Shown: positions 1 through 12,715, numbered from the stretch's first letter. The stretch: DNA of 64,000 nucleotides from Limanda limanda (GCF_963576545.1 NC_083646.1:19750663-19814662); one strand, 5' to 3'. Notes: generated by a model not told the origin, from the letters alone. Translations and numbers: made by a program.

Positions 1-1878
1 GTATGTGTGTGTGCTAGGTGAGACTCAGACAGGCAGCATCCCGTCCTGCAAGCTGATGAAAGACAATCCGCCTGGTAGGTATTCCCACCATAACTCTGAT
101 TTTCATTTTGGAGATCGAGCGCCGCCGTTATTGGGAGTGATGGGACTGGGCAATTTGCAATGCAAAGATGGGGTGATGACGTCTGCAGAGCGATTCTCAG
201 CTGCAGTGGGGCTCTTCTGCCATCTAGCTTCGGAAAAGTCACCGGCTTCCACGTTGAAAAGGCAGAGGGAAAAAGGGGGAGCAGTGAAGTCAGGGGCTGT
301 GATTGCACATAGAGTGAACATCACTCGCTCTACAACACATTCAGATAGGGTTTTCTTCAAGAGCTGTTGCCTCTAATGTGCACGGCCTTGTTTCTCATCT
401 CACCCAAATCCATAGTGCCTGGACTGTTACAGCTTTCAATAGCTCGACAAATAAACTTTATACTTTGAGAGATCAGCAGCTTTTGAAAGAGCCTGGGTAT
501 CAGGATATCAATTATGTGCATACAGTGGCACAGGGTTTGAATATCGTCCTATTAATAATTGTAGTAGCAATGACCTCCTTAGAAATCAATATCCTGCTCC
601 TTATTTGTTGGCGAGATTTATTAGCATGAAGTCAGCGGGGTACGTTCATAAGGAAGCATAATAAATTAAAGCTGACTCTCTCTTTGTGGTGGAGGAGAAA
701 CTAAAAGGGACGCCTCACAGTAGCACAGAATGAGAGCTGTCCGTGGTGCTGAAACTTTCCATCAGACTCACTATTGCAGCCATGCACCTTTGTGAAGGAG
801 CTGACGTATTCTTCCATTATTTCCCACTAAAAAACAGTTTGTGAATCATACCCATATGCTATACCCATCTAATACAGCTAATGGGTTGATAGTGTAAGAA
901 AACCATTACCCTTCAACCTAAAGTACAAATCCGCTATTCAGGTGATCATCTTTCTCTCATGTTTCCATTCCATATCCAAGGTTAGTTGACTACACAGGGT
1001 AAACCTCCCACACTTAGTCCTGCACTCTCTTGGGAGGAGAAATGAGAGAAAACAGCATGGTCCTGTTCTAATCGTACCTAATTATAAAGCAGCAGAGGGC
1101 AATGGGATTGTTGTCCTTTGACCAAATAGTCAGAAAACATAATTCAACTCTGAAGGTCAAACTGGGATAAATACATCATTAATAATTGTAATATATTGAG
1201 ATTTGTTTGTTTTTTTTATGCTGTAAACAGTTCATAGGATTTGTGAATTAGGTTTATAGTCTGTATTCATTGTGTCTTTGCCAACTCAGTGAAAAGTATT
1301 GTCGTGCTTTGTGGAAATCTCATTTTGCATGTTTCTGTGGACAGCTAATCTATCTCGTTGTGCCCATACAAACTGAAACGCCGCCACATGAGTGATAGAT
1401 TTGTATCCTTGGCCCATTTCTCTGTAGAGTTGTTTATATCAATGGTTTATGCAGCAGAGGCAAACCACTGCGTATCTTTCAGTGTGAAGTCCCTTATTCC
1501 CGCTTGGCATCAGAATTCGTCAGGTGTCTATAGGCCCGGTGGAGGCAGCTGGGAATGGATTGAGGCACCGGGCAGCTTGTCTTTGCCACTGTAATCGACA
1601 GGTGGTCTCAGGAGAGTGGGCTTCAGTGGTATTGATGCCTCTCGCCAGGTCTTGCTGGCTGCTTGATGAGCAATCAAACTGCCTCCTGCCTGATCCTCCT
1701 GTTGTTTTTGTGTGCATCTGTGTGTATGTGTGTGTGGTTGTGTCACATTCTATGTATTAACGGTTCATGCATGCCAAAAATTGAACATATACTGTTTGCT
1801 CTTGCACACGCATATGTGTCAACGTGGTTATGCATTCTGTTTATGGAGGCATATTTACACGCTTTAACCCATTTTATC
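1..1878. other. Gene-free stretch, no feature assigned
   Basis: I see no recognisable gene. The longest open frame (5-376, plus, 123 codons) shows no domain, no repeat structure and no flanking splice pattern that I can defend. A loose TG-rich patch lies near 1705-1745. The sequence is mixed complexity and would fit intron or intergenic DNA. Confidence 0.6.
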
Positions 1879-2275
1879 TTAAAGGGATAGTTCACAGACA
1901 CTTTAATTCACTCATTATCTACTCAACACTTTGGAGGGGTGGGTGAAGTGTTTAAGTCCACAAAACCCTTTTGGAGTTTCAGGGGTAAATACCGATGCAG
2001 CCAAATCCAATACAACTGAATTAACCTCTTGTTCAAATGTGAAAAACAACAGAAAAAAAAAATTACAATAATAAAATAAAATGCCTCCATACTGCTTATG
2101 TGGTTTCATCCAAGTGTCTGTAAGCCCCGACATTCAAATTTGACCCAAAACGGCATCATTTACACTGTGTTTTTAGCCTAAATGTTCACTACCGGAAGAA
2201 GCAATGCTACCACACACCCTACGCGTACCCTTGAGTGAGAGCTTGTGTGCACTGTGTCTGTTGGATCACAAGCGC
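1879..2275 (+). repeat. TTAAAGGGATAGTTCAC-type fish interspersed element
   Basis: The copy opens at 1879 with TTAAAGGGATAGTTCACAG and runs through a stretch (about 1930-1990) in which a GGAGGGGTGGGTGAAGTGTT motif is followed by text around a TTTTGGAGTTTCAGGGGTAAA motif. I recognise these as belonging to a short non-coding element common in percomorph fish. An A-rich patch sits near 2050, and a CATTTACACTGTGTTTTTAG motif near 2156. It has no coding capacity. The right end is uncertain because similarity to the remembered family fades after about 2270. The TTAA-containing start would fit TTAA-targeting DNA transposons, but that is inference. Confidence 0.65.
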
Positions 2276-2505
2276 GTCTCCAGAGGAGGATATAAGAGGA
2301 CATTTCTCAAAACATGGCTTAAATGTCACTGTTTGTTGGTATGTGACTTATTTCATTCAGCAGGTTGTTATGTTCCAGCACGGTACACCAGAGTTTACAG
2401 GGTGCAGTTAAAGGATGTCCAGGGAGCACTGTGAAACAGACAGACATTTCATTCTTCCTGTTATAAGTTTTTTGTACCAGAAGAAATGTTTGAAAAGCTC
2501 TTATT

Positions 2506-2876
2506 TTAAAGGTTCTGTGTGTAGAATTTAGTGACATCTAGTGGTGAAGTTACATGTTGCAGCTGAATGGCCCTCACCTCACCCTCCTCTTCCAAACATG
2601 AAAGAAAACCTGTGGAAAATTGAAGTTGTCATAAACACTCAAAAGGTGTTAATTTGATCCAGTTTGGACTACTGTAAAAAACATGGCCGCCTCCGTAGAG
2701 AGGACCCTCTTACGATATAAATATAATGTATTTAAATATATAGGGCTCGTTCTAGGGTAAAGAAAACAACAATTCGTACAATTAAGATGATTAAACATGA
2801 GGTAAAACATCATTAGAATAATTTTATATTCAACTTCTGCCACTTGATCTTTTTCTCCTAAATCTTACACAGTGAC
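2506..2876 (+). mobile_element. Short inverted-repeat element (MITE-like)
   Basis: A non-coding element of about 370 bp with imperfect terminal inverted repeats. The left end (2513-2530) reads TTCTGTGTGTAGAATTTA and the right end (about 2856-2872) reads TAAATCTTACACAGTGA, its approximate reverse complement. The interior has GACATCTAGTGGTGAAG near 2532 and AACATGGCCGCCTCCGTAGAG near 2681, both typical of a very abundant percomorph repeat. It starts within TTTTAAAGG and so may have used a TTAA target. No transposase is encoded, so it would have been mobilised in trans. Confidence 0.75.
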
Positions 2877-3913
2877 TAGTGACGAGTGTTGCTTTAATGC
2901 GACAGATACAATACAAAGAGCATTGGCTCTGGGTTTCAATGCATCACAGCATTTGTGGTATAAATTCATGTGTTAAATGTTCTTTTATGCACTTGCCACT
3001 ACACAAAGAAGAAGAGCAGAACCAGTCAACTAACCAGCCGGATAATCAGCCAGTCGACTGAACAGCCGGTCAGACTGCTACACTGACTGCAACCTCTCTG
3101 CTTCTCCCTCAGGGAATCACGCTGTTGTTCTAGTGAACCTGGGAGGTTTGTTCTGATTAGCATCAACCATGTATGACGACTGACACCTGGGAAGGTTTCT
3201 GTGTCACACACGGACCAAAGGTCTCCTGTCTTCCTGAAGGGGGCCTTGTGGGGGTTTCAGCCAGGTGTGTGCATCCTTTAATATGTGTGTAGCATGCATG
3301 AGTTATGCTTGTGTGTGAATAAATGTGTCAGACTATTTGCGTGTACCTAACACGTGTGCCCTGCAGGGATATATACACTACAATGTGTGTGAATGCCTGT
3401 TTGCATGGACACGTGCTTTGTTGCCGCAAGCCTTGGCAAACATCTAAGTTGAAATCTTTATGCCCAGGTTATATTTTCCTTGTCTGTGTGTGTGTGTGTG
3501 TGTGAGTCCGTGTCTGCCTGCTGACATAGAATGCAGCTGGTGGGGGGTTGATAGAGTAAACATTGGGGTCGGCTTAGCTGGCTTGACTTCCCCTGGGGAA
3601 TGTGTCTGGATCTGGCCTCTCTCACACACTGTTGCTAATCCACCGCTGGGTTCTGCTGCTCCATTGCCCTGGATCCGCTACCTACAGCACCTGAGGGGCA
3701 CTGGTAAGAAGTGGGCAGGTGAAAGGGGCACAGGGAGGGAATCTGCGCACATGAGAAGAGAGGCCAGTAAGGGATAGAATCAGCTTTTGTGTCTCTTAGA
3801 TGGAGGCAAATAAATAAGGTGTTTCAAATAAAACTGTCAACTTGTGTCTAAACCAATGTCTAATCTCAACTCAACTCAATAAACCTTTTTTTATTAATGC
3901 GTGTACAATATAC
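2877..3913. other. Gene-free stretch with a short TG run
   Basis: No gene is seen. The stretch holds an imperfect TG tract at about 3483-3504. A 105-codon open frame at 3460-3777 (plus) runs through that tract and has no recognisable domain, so I treat it as chance. Confidence 0.6.
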
Positions 3914-4650
3914 CTACTAATTTCTCAAACCTCTGTCTGTGTGTGGAGTGCATATCTCAAGTTATCAGCTTCACTTGGCATGTGTATTGTTACGGCCTCG
4001 GGGAAGTTCACTGTCAAGTTTGGACACGGTATTTGTTATATAAAATCACAATCTGAAAAAAAAAGAGGGTAGCCAGTGCTCTGTTGCAGTCAGTGGGGTC
4101 AGGTCAGTGTGGCTTCATCCTGCGGACCAAGTTGAACATGTCTCCTTCAATGACCTCTGCTCAACAACAGCAGTGGTCGGCAACTTGGTCAAACTACGGG
4201 TCAAAACAAATCATAATTTATTCCACCATATTAGACTCATAGTTTAACATTTGGCAAGTTGTCTTCAGATTAAAACTGCTCATTTTGTTGCCTCAATGCT
4301 TTATCTTGAGCAGGGACTGAAGACTGTGTCGCTATAGTTTCACAGACCTCTGAAACAGCCGACATGCAATGTGTTAAAAATAACAGCAGCTCAGTGAATC
4401 CTTTAAACTTGATATAACTGACACATGCGAATGATAAAGTCAGATTCATTCTATGTAAAACATTGACTATAAAATCTTTATTGCACTTAAACCAGGTAGG
4501 ATGAACATCTAGTTCTAAAACTTCCCTCTGCACCATAGATTGTTAATAAAAAGCTCTGCACGACAAGGAATTATTCTCATTAACACAGATCAAGAGAACA
4601 GGCAGCTTTGAAGCAGGCACTACACTAGTAATGTTCACATGAATTCAGCC
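3914..4650 (+). repeat. Dispersed repeat family A, copy 1
   Basis: This segment can be aligned by eye with 13136-13905 and, in its second half, with 49963-50375. Shared landmarks in order are: a TATCAGCTTCACTTGGCATGTGT-like block (about 3963), TTGCAGTCAGTGGGG (about 4085), a GGTCGGCAACTTGGTCAAA block (about 4175), ACAGCCGACATGCAA (about 4355), AACCAGGTAGGATGAACAT (about 4490), AGCTCTGCAC (about 4551) and ACACAGATCAAGAGAACAG (about 4584). It has no coding capacity and no clear terminal repeats or poly-A tail. Divergence between copies is substantial, so the insertions look old. The repeat class is unknown to me. Confidence 0.75.
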
Positions 4651-7600
4651 ACCATAACGTCAATGATCTTTGGTCTATTCTATTTCTATAGGATGACGCC
4701 CTATCAGTGAATAAACACTTAAGTGGAGAGAGACAGAGTCTGCTGGGAAATAGAGGGGGGATTTTCCCTTTATACAAAATCAAATGTGTGGTGTACCCTG
4801 ACATGGACCTTGATTCTTCCTCCTGACCTGCAGCTGGTTACATGGTGTACTGACAAAAACAAGCATTGACACTTTCCCTGACACGCCTGGCAAGATCACT
4901 GTCAGCCCGATGCTAGCACTTTAGCTCAGGGCAACACTCTGAGGTATGAGTCATGCAAAATGGTTCAGTCTGAATAAATACGGATTAAAAAGTGACATCA
5001 AAACGGTTTTGATCCATTTTTAGACGAAGTAAAAAGCTTCACAAAATAGGAATCACACAATGTTCCGTCTCTCTCCGACACGACCTCTTGTTTACGCGCA
5101 CACTCTGATTCATCTCACCACCTTCATGACTACATGTGATTTCTCCACGCTCATTAGGTTTTCTATAGGCCTAGGTTTCACTCAGATCCCCGCTGACTGA
5201 GCCTGCCCATGTGCTTTGTTCACGCATTCGACATTAAACATCCCTAAACCTTTCATCTTCCGGGGAAAAGTCTGAAATCGTGCCGACAGATGGGGGGGGC
5301 GGGGGGGAGGTGGGTCGCGCATGAGGGAGAACACCGCTTGGAGAGAGAGCAAGGGTTAACAGTATTGATTGAGCGACGGCGGCTAACACGAGGGGTGAGA
5401 GATGGAAAAACAGATGTGAGTTGACGAGAGTAAGGACAAACAAGCGAAAAGGGCGGCAGAGCGAGGATAATTCGAGGCACTGGAAAGAGGAGGAGAGACA
5501 GACGGAGGAGATGAGCTACGGTGAAGCATTATAATAAGCGAGGGAGAAAATAGATTTGAGGAGCACAGGAGTATCAGCTAATGAGTTGTGAATCTAACTG
5601 GCTAACACATACATGTGTTTATGAAAGAGATGACACGTTTTTCGGTGACACACGCAAATATCTATCATGTGAGTGGAGAGGCTTGGTACTGCTTCAGTAT
5701 CTTTCCACAGCTCAGATGCAAAGAATTTGATTGAATAGCCTTCACAGCACAAACATCCTGCCGGAGTGTGTATGTGTGTTTACACCTGAGGTCAAATGGT
5801 TTCCATAGAATAAAAGTAACGATAGAAATAGTTTCCATCACAACAGCAACTGGTGAAACTATAGAGACGGGGGAGGGGGGCGGGACTGTTGATCCCCAAA
5901 GTGACTCCACTGCAGCATGGCCAACTTCAAAGATGGTCTCATCATATATTGAAATGTAGAATGAACAGTCTGGCGATACACAGACTTAATCATATGAATA
6001 AAAGATCAAAAGGAAAAATTGCTGATTGAGAGAGAGGAGGAGAGAATAAGCAAACGCCAGCTTTTTGATTCACTCCACAGAGGAGGAGGGAGGAGAGAGA
6101 GGCAGAAAAAAAAACCGAGTTTAACACTAAAATGGGAATAAAATGACATGTTTGATAGTCTGTGTGGAGGAGAGACTTAGAAATGTGCTGGTGGTATTAA
6201 AAATGTGCAGGGGTTATTGAGTGAGAGGTTTTCTAACGGTCCACAACATAATCTGGATTTCATGACAGCCAAGGCTAATCACACTGTGAAAAAACAGCTT
6301 TACCTACACTCACTAAAGTGTTGAACTGCTTAAATAGCAGCTTTAAGCCTCTGCTACACTCACAACTGTTTGAGGGGGGAAAGATATTTTAAAATGTTTG
6401 AAATTTATGCATTAACTGCGAACATTACTTTTTAAAATAAATCCATTTGTTCCTTGTTCCCCATATTACCAAATTGTCCTCATTGTTGAGGATGATGCTC
6501 ATTTGAATTGCCTAAAAATAGTGTTTCTTCAGCACAACTGCATTTTGCTGCATAGTTGTTCCCTTAGCGTGACTGGAATAGCTACATTATTTTTAAATGT
6601 TGACAGAGCCTCAGTGCCAAGTCAAAAAAAAAATCAATCATCACTTGACAGTCTCCCTATATGTAGAACATACTGTGGGATAGATGGAGCCAAATGTAAA
6701 AAAATAAAAGAGGCAAGTGAGCGTCCTGCTGGGCAGATTAGAAGGTCACATGGTAACATGTAGAGTTTACCTCAAGGTGAAATGCATATATTTGTCAAAA
6801 TCCCTGTAGGTCAATGACTCACCTGAGGCTAACGCTCCGAGCACTTCCTGTTTCAAGTGATGGTTCAAGGGCATCATATTAGAGCTGCAGCTCTGCATGC
6901 TATTGACTCGCTATAATGCTTGTCCTTTCCATTCCTTACCTGTAATTGGCTCTGTTTCTCCACTGACTCAGCTTCTGTAAATTTCAAAGCAGGAATGAAA
7001 CTAATCAATACTTCATTCAAATTACACCATTTCTCTGCCTTCAGCAGGAAACATGTTCTGGTATCGCGCCAGGGTATTATCAACATTAATAACGGCTTAC
7101 AAGATTAAATTAAAAACTAACATATCCATGGGTAACACATTTATGTGCAGTACCTTGAAAGGAGGGGGAAATGTTGAAAAGGGAGGTTAATAAGCTCTTC
7201 AGGCCAGGCCTAGTTTTAATTGTTAAAGGTCACAAAGACCAAAACATCAAAGATTTCACATTCTTACATTCTTACAATTTCCCTTTGAAACTCTCTCACT
7301 CCAGAGCTATTCACACACAGATATTCTCTGGCAGTGCAAAAGCCTCTCTCGAACAGTAAACAGTAAATAAGAAACTTCAATAAAAGTCAATGTTCATGTT
7401 GGAAAAAATGGTTGGAAGAAATAACTGGCAAAATAATCCAAACAAGCCAGGCTGTGTCGGAAGAAAAAAAAAACGTTTCTCTATTGAAAATGACGCCTGT
7501 TTTGTTCGAAAGCGTCTGTGCTGCACAGAGCTGTAAGTGGGTAGGTTGAGCTGGTGGGTTCGATGACTCACCACATATATCTACACAAGGATATTAATGT

Positions 7601-8699
7601 GACCACAAATTTAATTCATTTCCTGTGTCTGTGATAGAGGAGAAGGCGCTGAGAATGCGGCAAAAAGAGCCAGGTTACTGCAGGTCGGAGCGTTTAATTG
7701 TTGCACGATCATTGTAAAGCTATCGCTGTTTTGCATCTAAATGGAATTAGACACATCCAAGACGTTGGGATTATATACAATATAAATTCATTAACTAATT
7801 ACGGTGCTAATATGCTCTGTGATGCAGCTTCTAATGTCAAGTAATTGTATGTTTATTCTAATGAAAGGAACTGAAGTGAACACATGTTTGCTCAAGAGGG
7901 ATTTTCAAATGTCACAGAGAAGATGTATGAAGATTTGATCAGAGGCGAGGGATCATTCTACTTGATGTATTACATTTCTGGTGACGTTTACTAATTCAAC
8001 TAGTAAAAGGTCTATATTAAAGAACCTGTGCAATAACAGACAGTCGACCCTACATTGGGATGACAAGCTAAAAGCAGAGAAACAAGTATTCCATATTTTT
8101 ATTTTGTTACCAGGGCAGCAACTGTTCTAGACCTGACTGTTTGGAATAGATTGTCTTCTTGACCTCTGTCATTAGTGAGTCCTCCAACAGTTCTACTTTA
8201 TGTTTTATATGTGTGTATATACATGAGTGTTTTATAAACAGTCTGTGGTGCAAAGTGAAGTTTGTGTTCATCCTACTTGGTTTATTTGCAATTTATTATA
8301 TACAAGATTTTCATCAGTGTTTTTCACGAAATAAATTTTGCTTTATTATCGTTCACATGTGTGTTTCAATACTGAACTGCTGATATTTTTTCATATATTG
8401 CATATTGGCTATTGCTTTTACTTTTTAGACAACCTGCTGTGTCGGTCCGATATGGTGAAATAAAAAATGTAAACAGTCAAAATGATCCTGCTGTGTTTTT
8501 GTCCCGCGGTTCAACCCAGTTGCCAGTTGCTGCTGTAGTTAATCTAAGGAAGACACGTTCATTTTCTAGCTGTTTGTTTAATTTCAAGGTGAATGTATCT
8601 CAGGTCAAAATCCCAACATATTTGACCGTGTACCTCCCTGAGCCATCAAGTGGGAGGCCGATAAGTTGAGCGATTTCCAGGATATGCCTCTTGAATACA
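4651..8699. other. Gene-free stretch, 4 kb
   Basis: No gene, known repeat or RNA is recognised. A G-rich patch lies at 5292-5313. Around 5230-5560 the sequence is richer in G, C and CpG than its neighbours. Several poly-A and poly-T runs are present. Open frames are all below about 90 codons and have no identifiable similarity. Conserved non-coding elements cannot be ruled in or out without alignment to other fish. Confidence 0.55.
5292..5313 (+). other. G-run cluster, possible G-quadruplex
   Basis: Runs of eight and seven G separated by one C, followed by AGGTGGG, give enough G tracts on the plus strand for a four-tract quadruplex with very short loops. It sits in the locally CpG-richer block at about 5230-5560. 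Formation is inferred from sequence only. Confidence 0.4.
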
Positions 8700-9560
8700 G
8701 ACAAACAGAATCAGTGGTATGTTTCTGTCCATCTTTGTTTTTGCTGACAGCTTTGATCCCATGATGATACCAGTATTGCACAAATCTGTGGAGAGATTCT
8801 GCTCAGCTGCTTTGAGCTGAAGGGGGTTTTGTTGCCCTGCCTTCTGCTTGAAAACACTCAAAATGAGTTGTGTTGGATTCAAGTCAGGGAGCACACTTGG
8901 CCAGGTCAGACTTTCACTTGTTTCTTCTTCAAAACTCTGCTGTGATTTTTGCAGTGTGTTTGGGATCAATCTCATGTTTGTAGGGATTCTCTCCTGCCAA
9001 GCTTCTTGAGACCGGGAGTGATAATTTTATTTAGTTCTTGGTTGGTACAAAGTTGCTTTTGTGCTGCCCTCTGCAAATGTCATCTCACCGACACCTTTTG
9101 CACTCATGCAGCCTCATATCAGCACTCTCCATGTTTCACAGCCACAGCTCTGCGGTCACTGTATTAGTCCAGGACACATTTTTCTATCTGACCAAAGAGC
9201 GCGCTGCCAATATTCATCAGGCTTCTTCTCGTGTTCTTTGGCAAAGTTTAATGTTGTAGTTTTGTGTCCAATGGTTTTCCTCTTGAGCGCTGTCCGTAGT
9301 GGCTGACTTCATTAGACTCTCTTGACACTCTCTGATGAGTCACTGAAATATCACTTTTCCAACGAAAAGTCTTGTGCCAAGTCAGACACACTTACCCATC
9401 TGTTTTCATCGCCAGGTTGTGTAAACAGAGAATTGTGCGTGGTATCATTTCTCAAGGACAGCCACTGCGCCTTCTGTTAGCACGACTCTTCAAGACGCTC
9501 TTATACTGCTGCAACTGACTGATGCTGTTGTGTCGTCCTCCATCTTTGTTAAGTCTTTAA
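8700..9560 (-). pseudogene. Tc1/mariner transposase relic
   Basis: Read on the minus strand and pieced together across frames, this region resembles a Tc1-type DDE transposase. In order from the N-terminal side it shows an RRRSGCP block (about 9470), then FAKEHEKKPDEYWQRALWSD (about 9190-9250), a VKHG then MRLHEC/MSAKGVGE region (about 9080-9140), a DPKHTAKITAEF segment (about 8940), and WPSVLPDLNPT (about 8880), which is the family's WPxxSPDLNP signature around the third catalytic residue. These blocks lie in different frames with stops between them, so the copy is dead. The last open stretch (8646-8975) carries the PDLNP motif, but its tail no longer follows the family. Intact relatives are about 340 residues and catalyse cut-and-paste transposition at TA sites. 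Terminal inverted repeats were not located. Confidence 0.82.
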
Positions 9561-10702
9561 TCTGGTTTCTTACTTATAAGACACTGAGACACAAACCCAG
9601 GCCAAAACTGAGAGGGCTGTGAGGTTCACGGGTTATTTTTAGAGCAAAGATTTTGAACCATCAGTCGGAGACCCCTCAGTCGCCTGAGATTCTTCATCTT
9701 GTGCATTCCTTGTTATTTATTTTGGCATTCAGTGTGCAGGAGTGAGCACCACTCCCATTCACTGTGCTGACCGGGATAAAATCCTTCCATTACATGTCTA
9801 GTACTCTTGTCCACTGTGGAGTGATCTCTGCATTTCAATGGGAAGCACATGATACCAAACCGCATCATTCTGAACTGTGACCATCCTGTTATCTTCACAT
9901 TTACTCACATTGTTTATCCAATTTAAACCTCCAGAAAATGATTAAATAAAGATTGTTACCAGAGTTTATGTTTCAGGTACTTTATTTTACATAATCACAT
10001 CATGGAACTTTCTATTCATTAACCAAACCTCTAACATTCTGAAGCTTTTGGCACCGAGCTTGTGGCATGGGGCCTCTTTAGAAGGTTTCCAACCATGGGG
10101 CCGTTTCATGTACAAAGCTGATCACAGAATTAAATGGGGCTGTCATAAAATTGACATTGCCGTGGACTTACATAAACAGCTGTTCTCAGGGTTCCCCGCT
10201 CAGCTCAGGGTGCTATAGGCAATTGTTTGATTTCCTTAGAGCCAGGGTGAGTTTGAATGAGCAACATGATACAATATAATCTCTGTTTTCTGTTTGATAT
10301 CGACAGCAGTGTTGTAAATATATAGCATTTATTAGTTCAGAGGGGTTAATTGGCTTGTTTACGACTGATGTGAACATGGCTGTCACCCTGAACCTCCCAC
10401 TGAACCCCAGTTAAAAAATGTAGATATTTATGAGAAGAACACAGAAGACATTTGTCAAACCTGATTGGACTGACAACATTTTTATACAGAAAAGTCCTTG
10501 ATATTTTTGACGTTATTGTAAGATGTGCAATTTTGAAGGGTTTAACACTTTAATGGTATTAAATGTACAACTGCTTGTACAGTTCTGTTGAAATTTGTGC
10601 ATATCATATTGCACACAACACAGGCCTGTTTAGTTATGCTGGGTCTTGAGCTTCAGTAGATGATGTTGATGCAGAAGAGTAAAATTATACTCTGTAGCGC
10701 TC
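9561..10702. other. Gene-free stretch
   Basis: No gene, recognisable repeat or RNA. It could include the unrecognised inverted-repeat end of the preceding Tc1 relic. Open frames are under 70 codons. Confidence 0.55.
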
Positions 10703-11068
10703 ACCTCTGTCAAGGCCAAACAATAGCCGATTCAGCATTTTCTACCAAGAGAACTGTACCATTATCTGCTGCAAACTGTACAAACATAATCGATGCAAAC
10801 CCCATAAATATGTCTGATTTCTTTTTTACATCAAGATTCATGCATTTTCTCGTAAGAAATTAACAAACACTTTTATATCTGGTGAAAAACAAAAAGCCCT
10901 TTTTAACTGTAACTGGATCCAGACCAAAATAGAATGGCTTCTTCTCTGGCCCATGCTGCGTCCCTCTCCCAGGTTTGGTGCAAGTAGGTGCAGTACTTTT
11001 TGTGTAATCCTGTTCAGACTAATCAGATGAACGGACACGGGCGAAAACACAACCTCGGTGCAGCGCAG
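10703..11068 (-). repeat. Dispersed repeat family B, copy 1
   Basis: A minus-oriented copy of a short fish repeat whose two ends carry related CCTCNGCCAAGG/CCTTGGCGGAGGT-like motifs. The left end has ACCTCTGTCAAGGCC at 10703. Inner landmarks are ATAAATATGTCTGATTTC (about 10805), CATCAAGATTCATGCATT (about 10830), GGATCCAGACCAAAATAGAATGG (about 10915), CCCAGGTTTGGTGCAAG (about 10968) and TTTTTGTGTAATCCTGTTC (about 10997). The right end is AACCTCGGTGCAGCGCAGAG. It matches 12716-13090 in order and orientation, and 60718-61075 in the opposite orientation. It is non-coding. Confidence 0.75.
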
Positions 11069-12715
11069 AGAGAAAGAAGGAATATTTTGAGGGAGCACTT
11101 GAAGTCAGTGGTGGAGAGAGTAGGTGAGTCAGGGAGGAAGGTGATGAACAGCCCTTCTTGAGACAAGTTTCCAGTGGAAGACAAACTATAACTTGATTCA
11201 CCATTTGTAAAATTAAGGATATAAGAATCTAAGAGCATCCTCCTTACGCAGAATCACAATCACATTCCTGACAAAGTCCTGACCCTGTTGCCAGGACATT
11301 TTCCTGAGTTAGTTATAGCTATATCTCCCTCAACAATAGAGAAACAACATGGAAAGTAATTTAAAAATGTTAAGCAAACAAGCCAGTTTAAAAGAGAATA
11401 TATATAAGACTTAAGGTTAGTTTTGAAAATGTCTGAAGAAAAACTGAGGAGAGCATTTATTATTGAGTCTGATAGATACTGAGCTTGTGAATCTATTATT
11501 CAAGCAAAAAAAATAATTCCCTTTGCAGCTTTATAAAAAATGACCACATAACTGATCTTATCTAGTGATAATGATCACTGTTATATATAATTCCTTTTCC
11601 TTCCGTTTGAGTGTGTTCGAATGAGTATTGTTTCATTAAGAAACTCCCACATTAAAATAATAAATAGTGTTTATGTCTGCCATTCCATCACAGCAATATG
11701 GAGGTTCTCTATATTCTGGATCAGCTACAATGGTGCATTTTATTTTTCTGTTTTATTCTCCGGCTGCACTTGAACTAATTCAGCCAGTAAATCCTGTCAG
11801 TTTAAAATGTATTTATGTTGCAAAACCCTTTGCATTTATACAATGAAGTGTTGTATCTGTAGCAAAACACCTGTGCATTTGTACAAAGCAATGTGCACAC
11901 GTGTAACTATAATTCTAAAGCAATAGAAAACTACAGTAGGAGTTGCATTTTTCTTCATCACATGAAAGCGCCACTCAACACTCACACCTTATACTGTATC
12001 TCTTACTGCAGCCTTTCAAATCCTACGCTTTTAGATCAGATATTTTACCTATAGGTGCTGCAGTACACACATACATATTGTTACAAATAAGACCTAAAGT
12101 TGCAGTAAAGTGGAGTGAACACAATATCAGGGCAGTGATGGAGGAGAATATTGTGCATTAAAAACGGATCGCTGCCATTAGTCAGTCATCGAAAAGCCCC
12201 ATTCAACACAATTTCTGTGCTGCTGGGAACCGATAGCGGCCAAAACGTTTCATCAAGTTCATGAGCGGAGTAGCACATTGTAGCGTTTTGGTGGGAAACA
12301 GCAGGGTGAGGGGGGGGGGGCTCTGCGTAGTCTGAGCAAAAGCCTTGTTTGAGGTTAGATTTCACAAGGATTCTGAACTCACAGCTGCTATTTTAAAGGC
12401 AGCGGGCACCTCTCCTGTCTGCAAAGATTTGTTGATGCACGTGGAGATGATGTGAGACAAGATGGGCACAGAGGATTTGAAGAGAGGCGTAGGTACTGGG
12501 CTGAGGGAGCAAATGGTTCATTTAGAATTAGGTATGACTCCCTGGGGAGCTGAGCTGTGACCTCAGCTGGGGGTGGAAGTGGTGGTGGATCCAGCCGCCG
12601 GGGCTGCCATTTATAGCTGGTACATTTCTGATACTGAAATATTACAATATATAATGCAGGACAAGCAGGATTAATCAGAGCGTATTAGTACATAAATCAC
12701 TAAAATGGAGATAAT
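11069..12715. other. Gene-free stretch
   Basis: No gene is seen. A ten-base G run lies at about 12311-12320. Sequence complexity is ordinary, and open frames do not exceed about 72 codons. Confidence 0.55.

Noticed and set aside
5..376. A 123-codon open frame at the window start
   Set aside because: No domain or repeat structure, and a minus-strand frame overlaps it; the length is within chance range for a 64-kb window.
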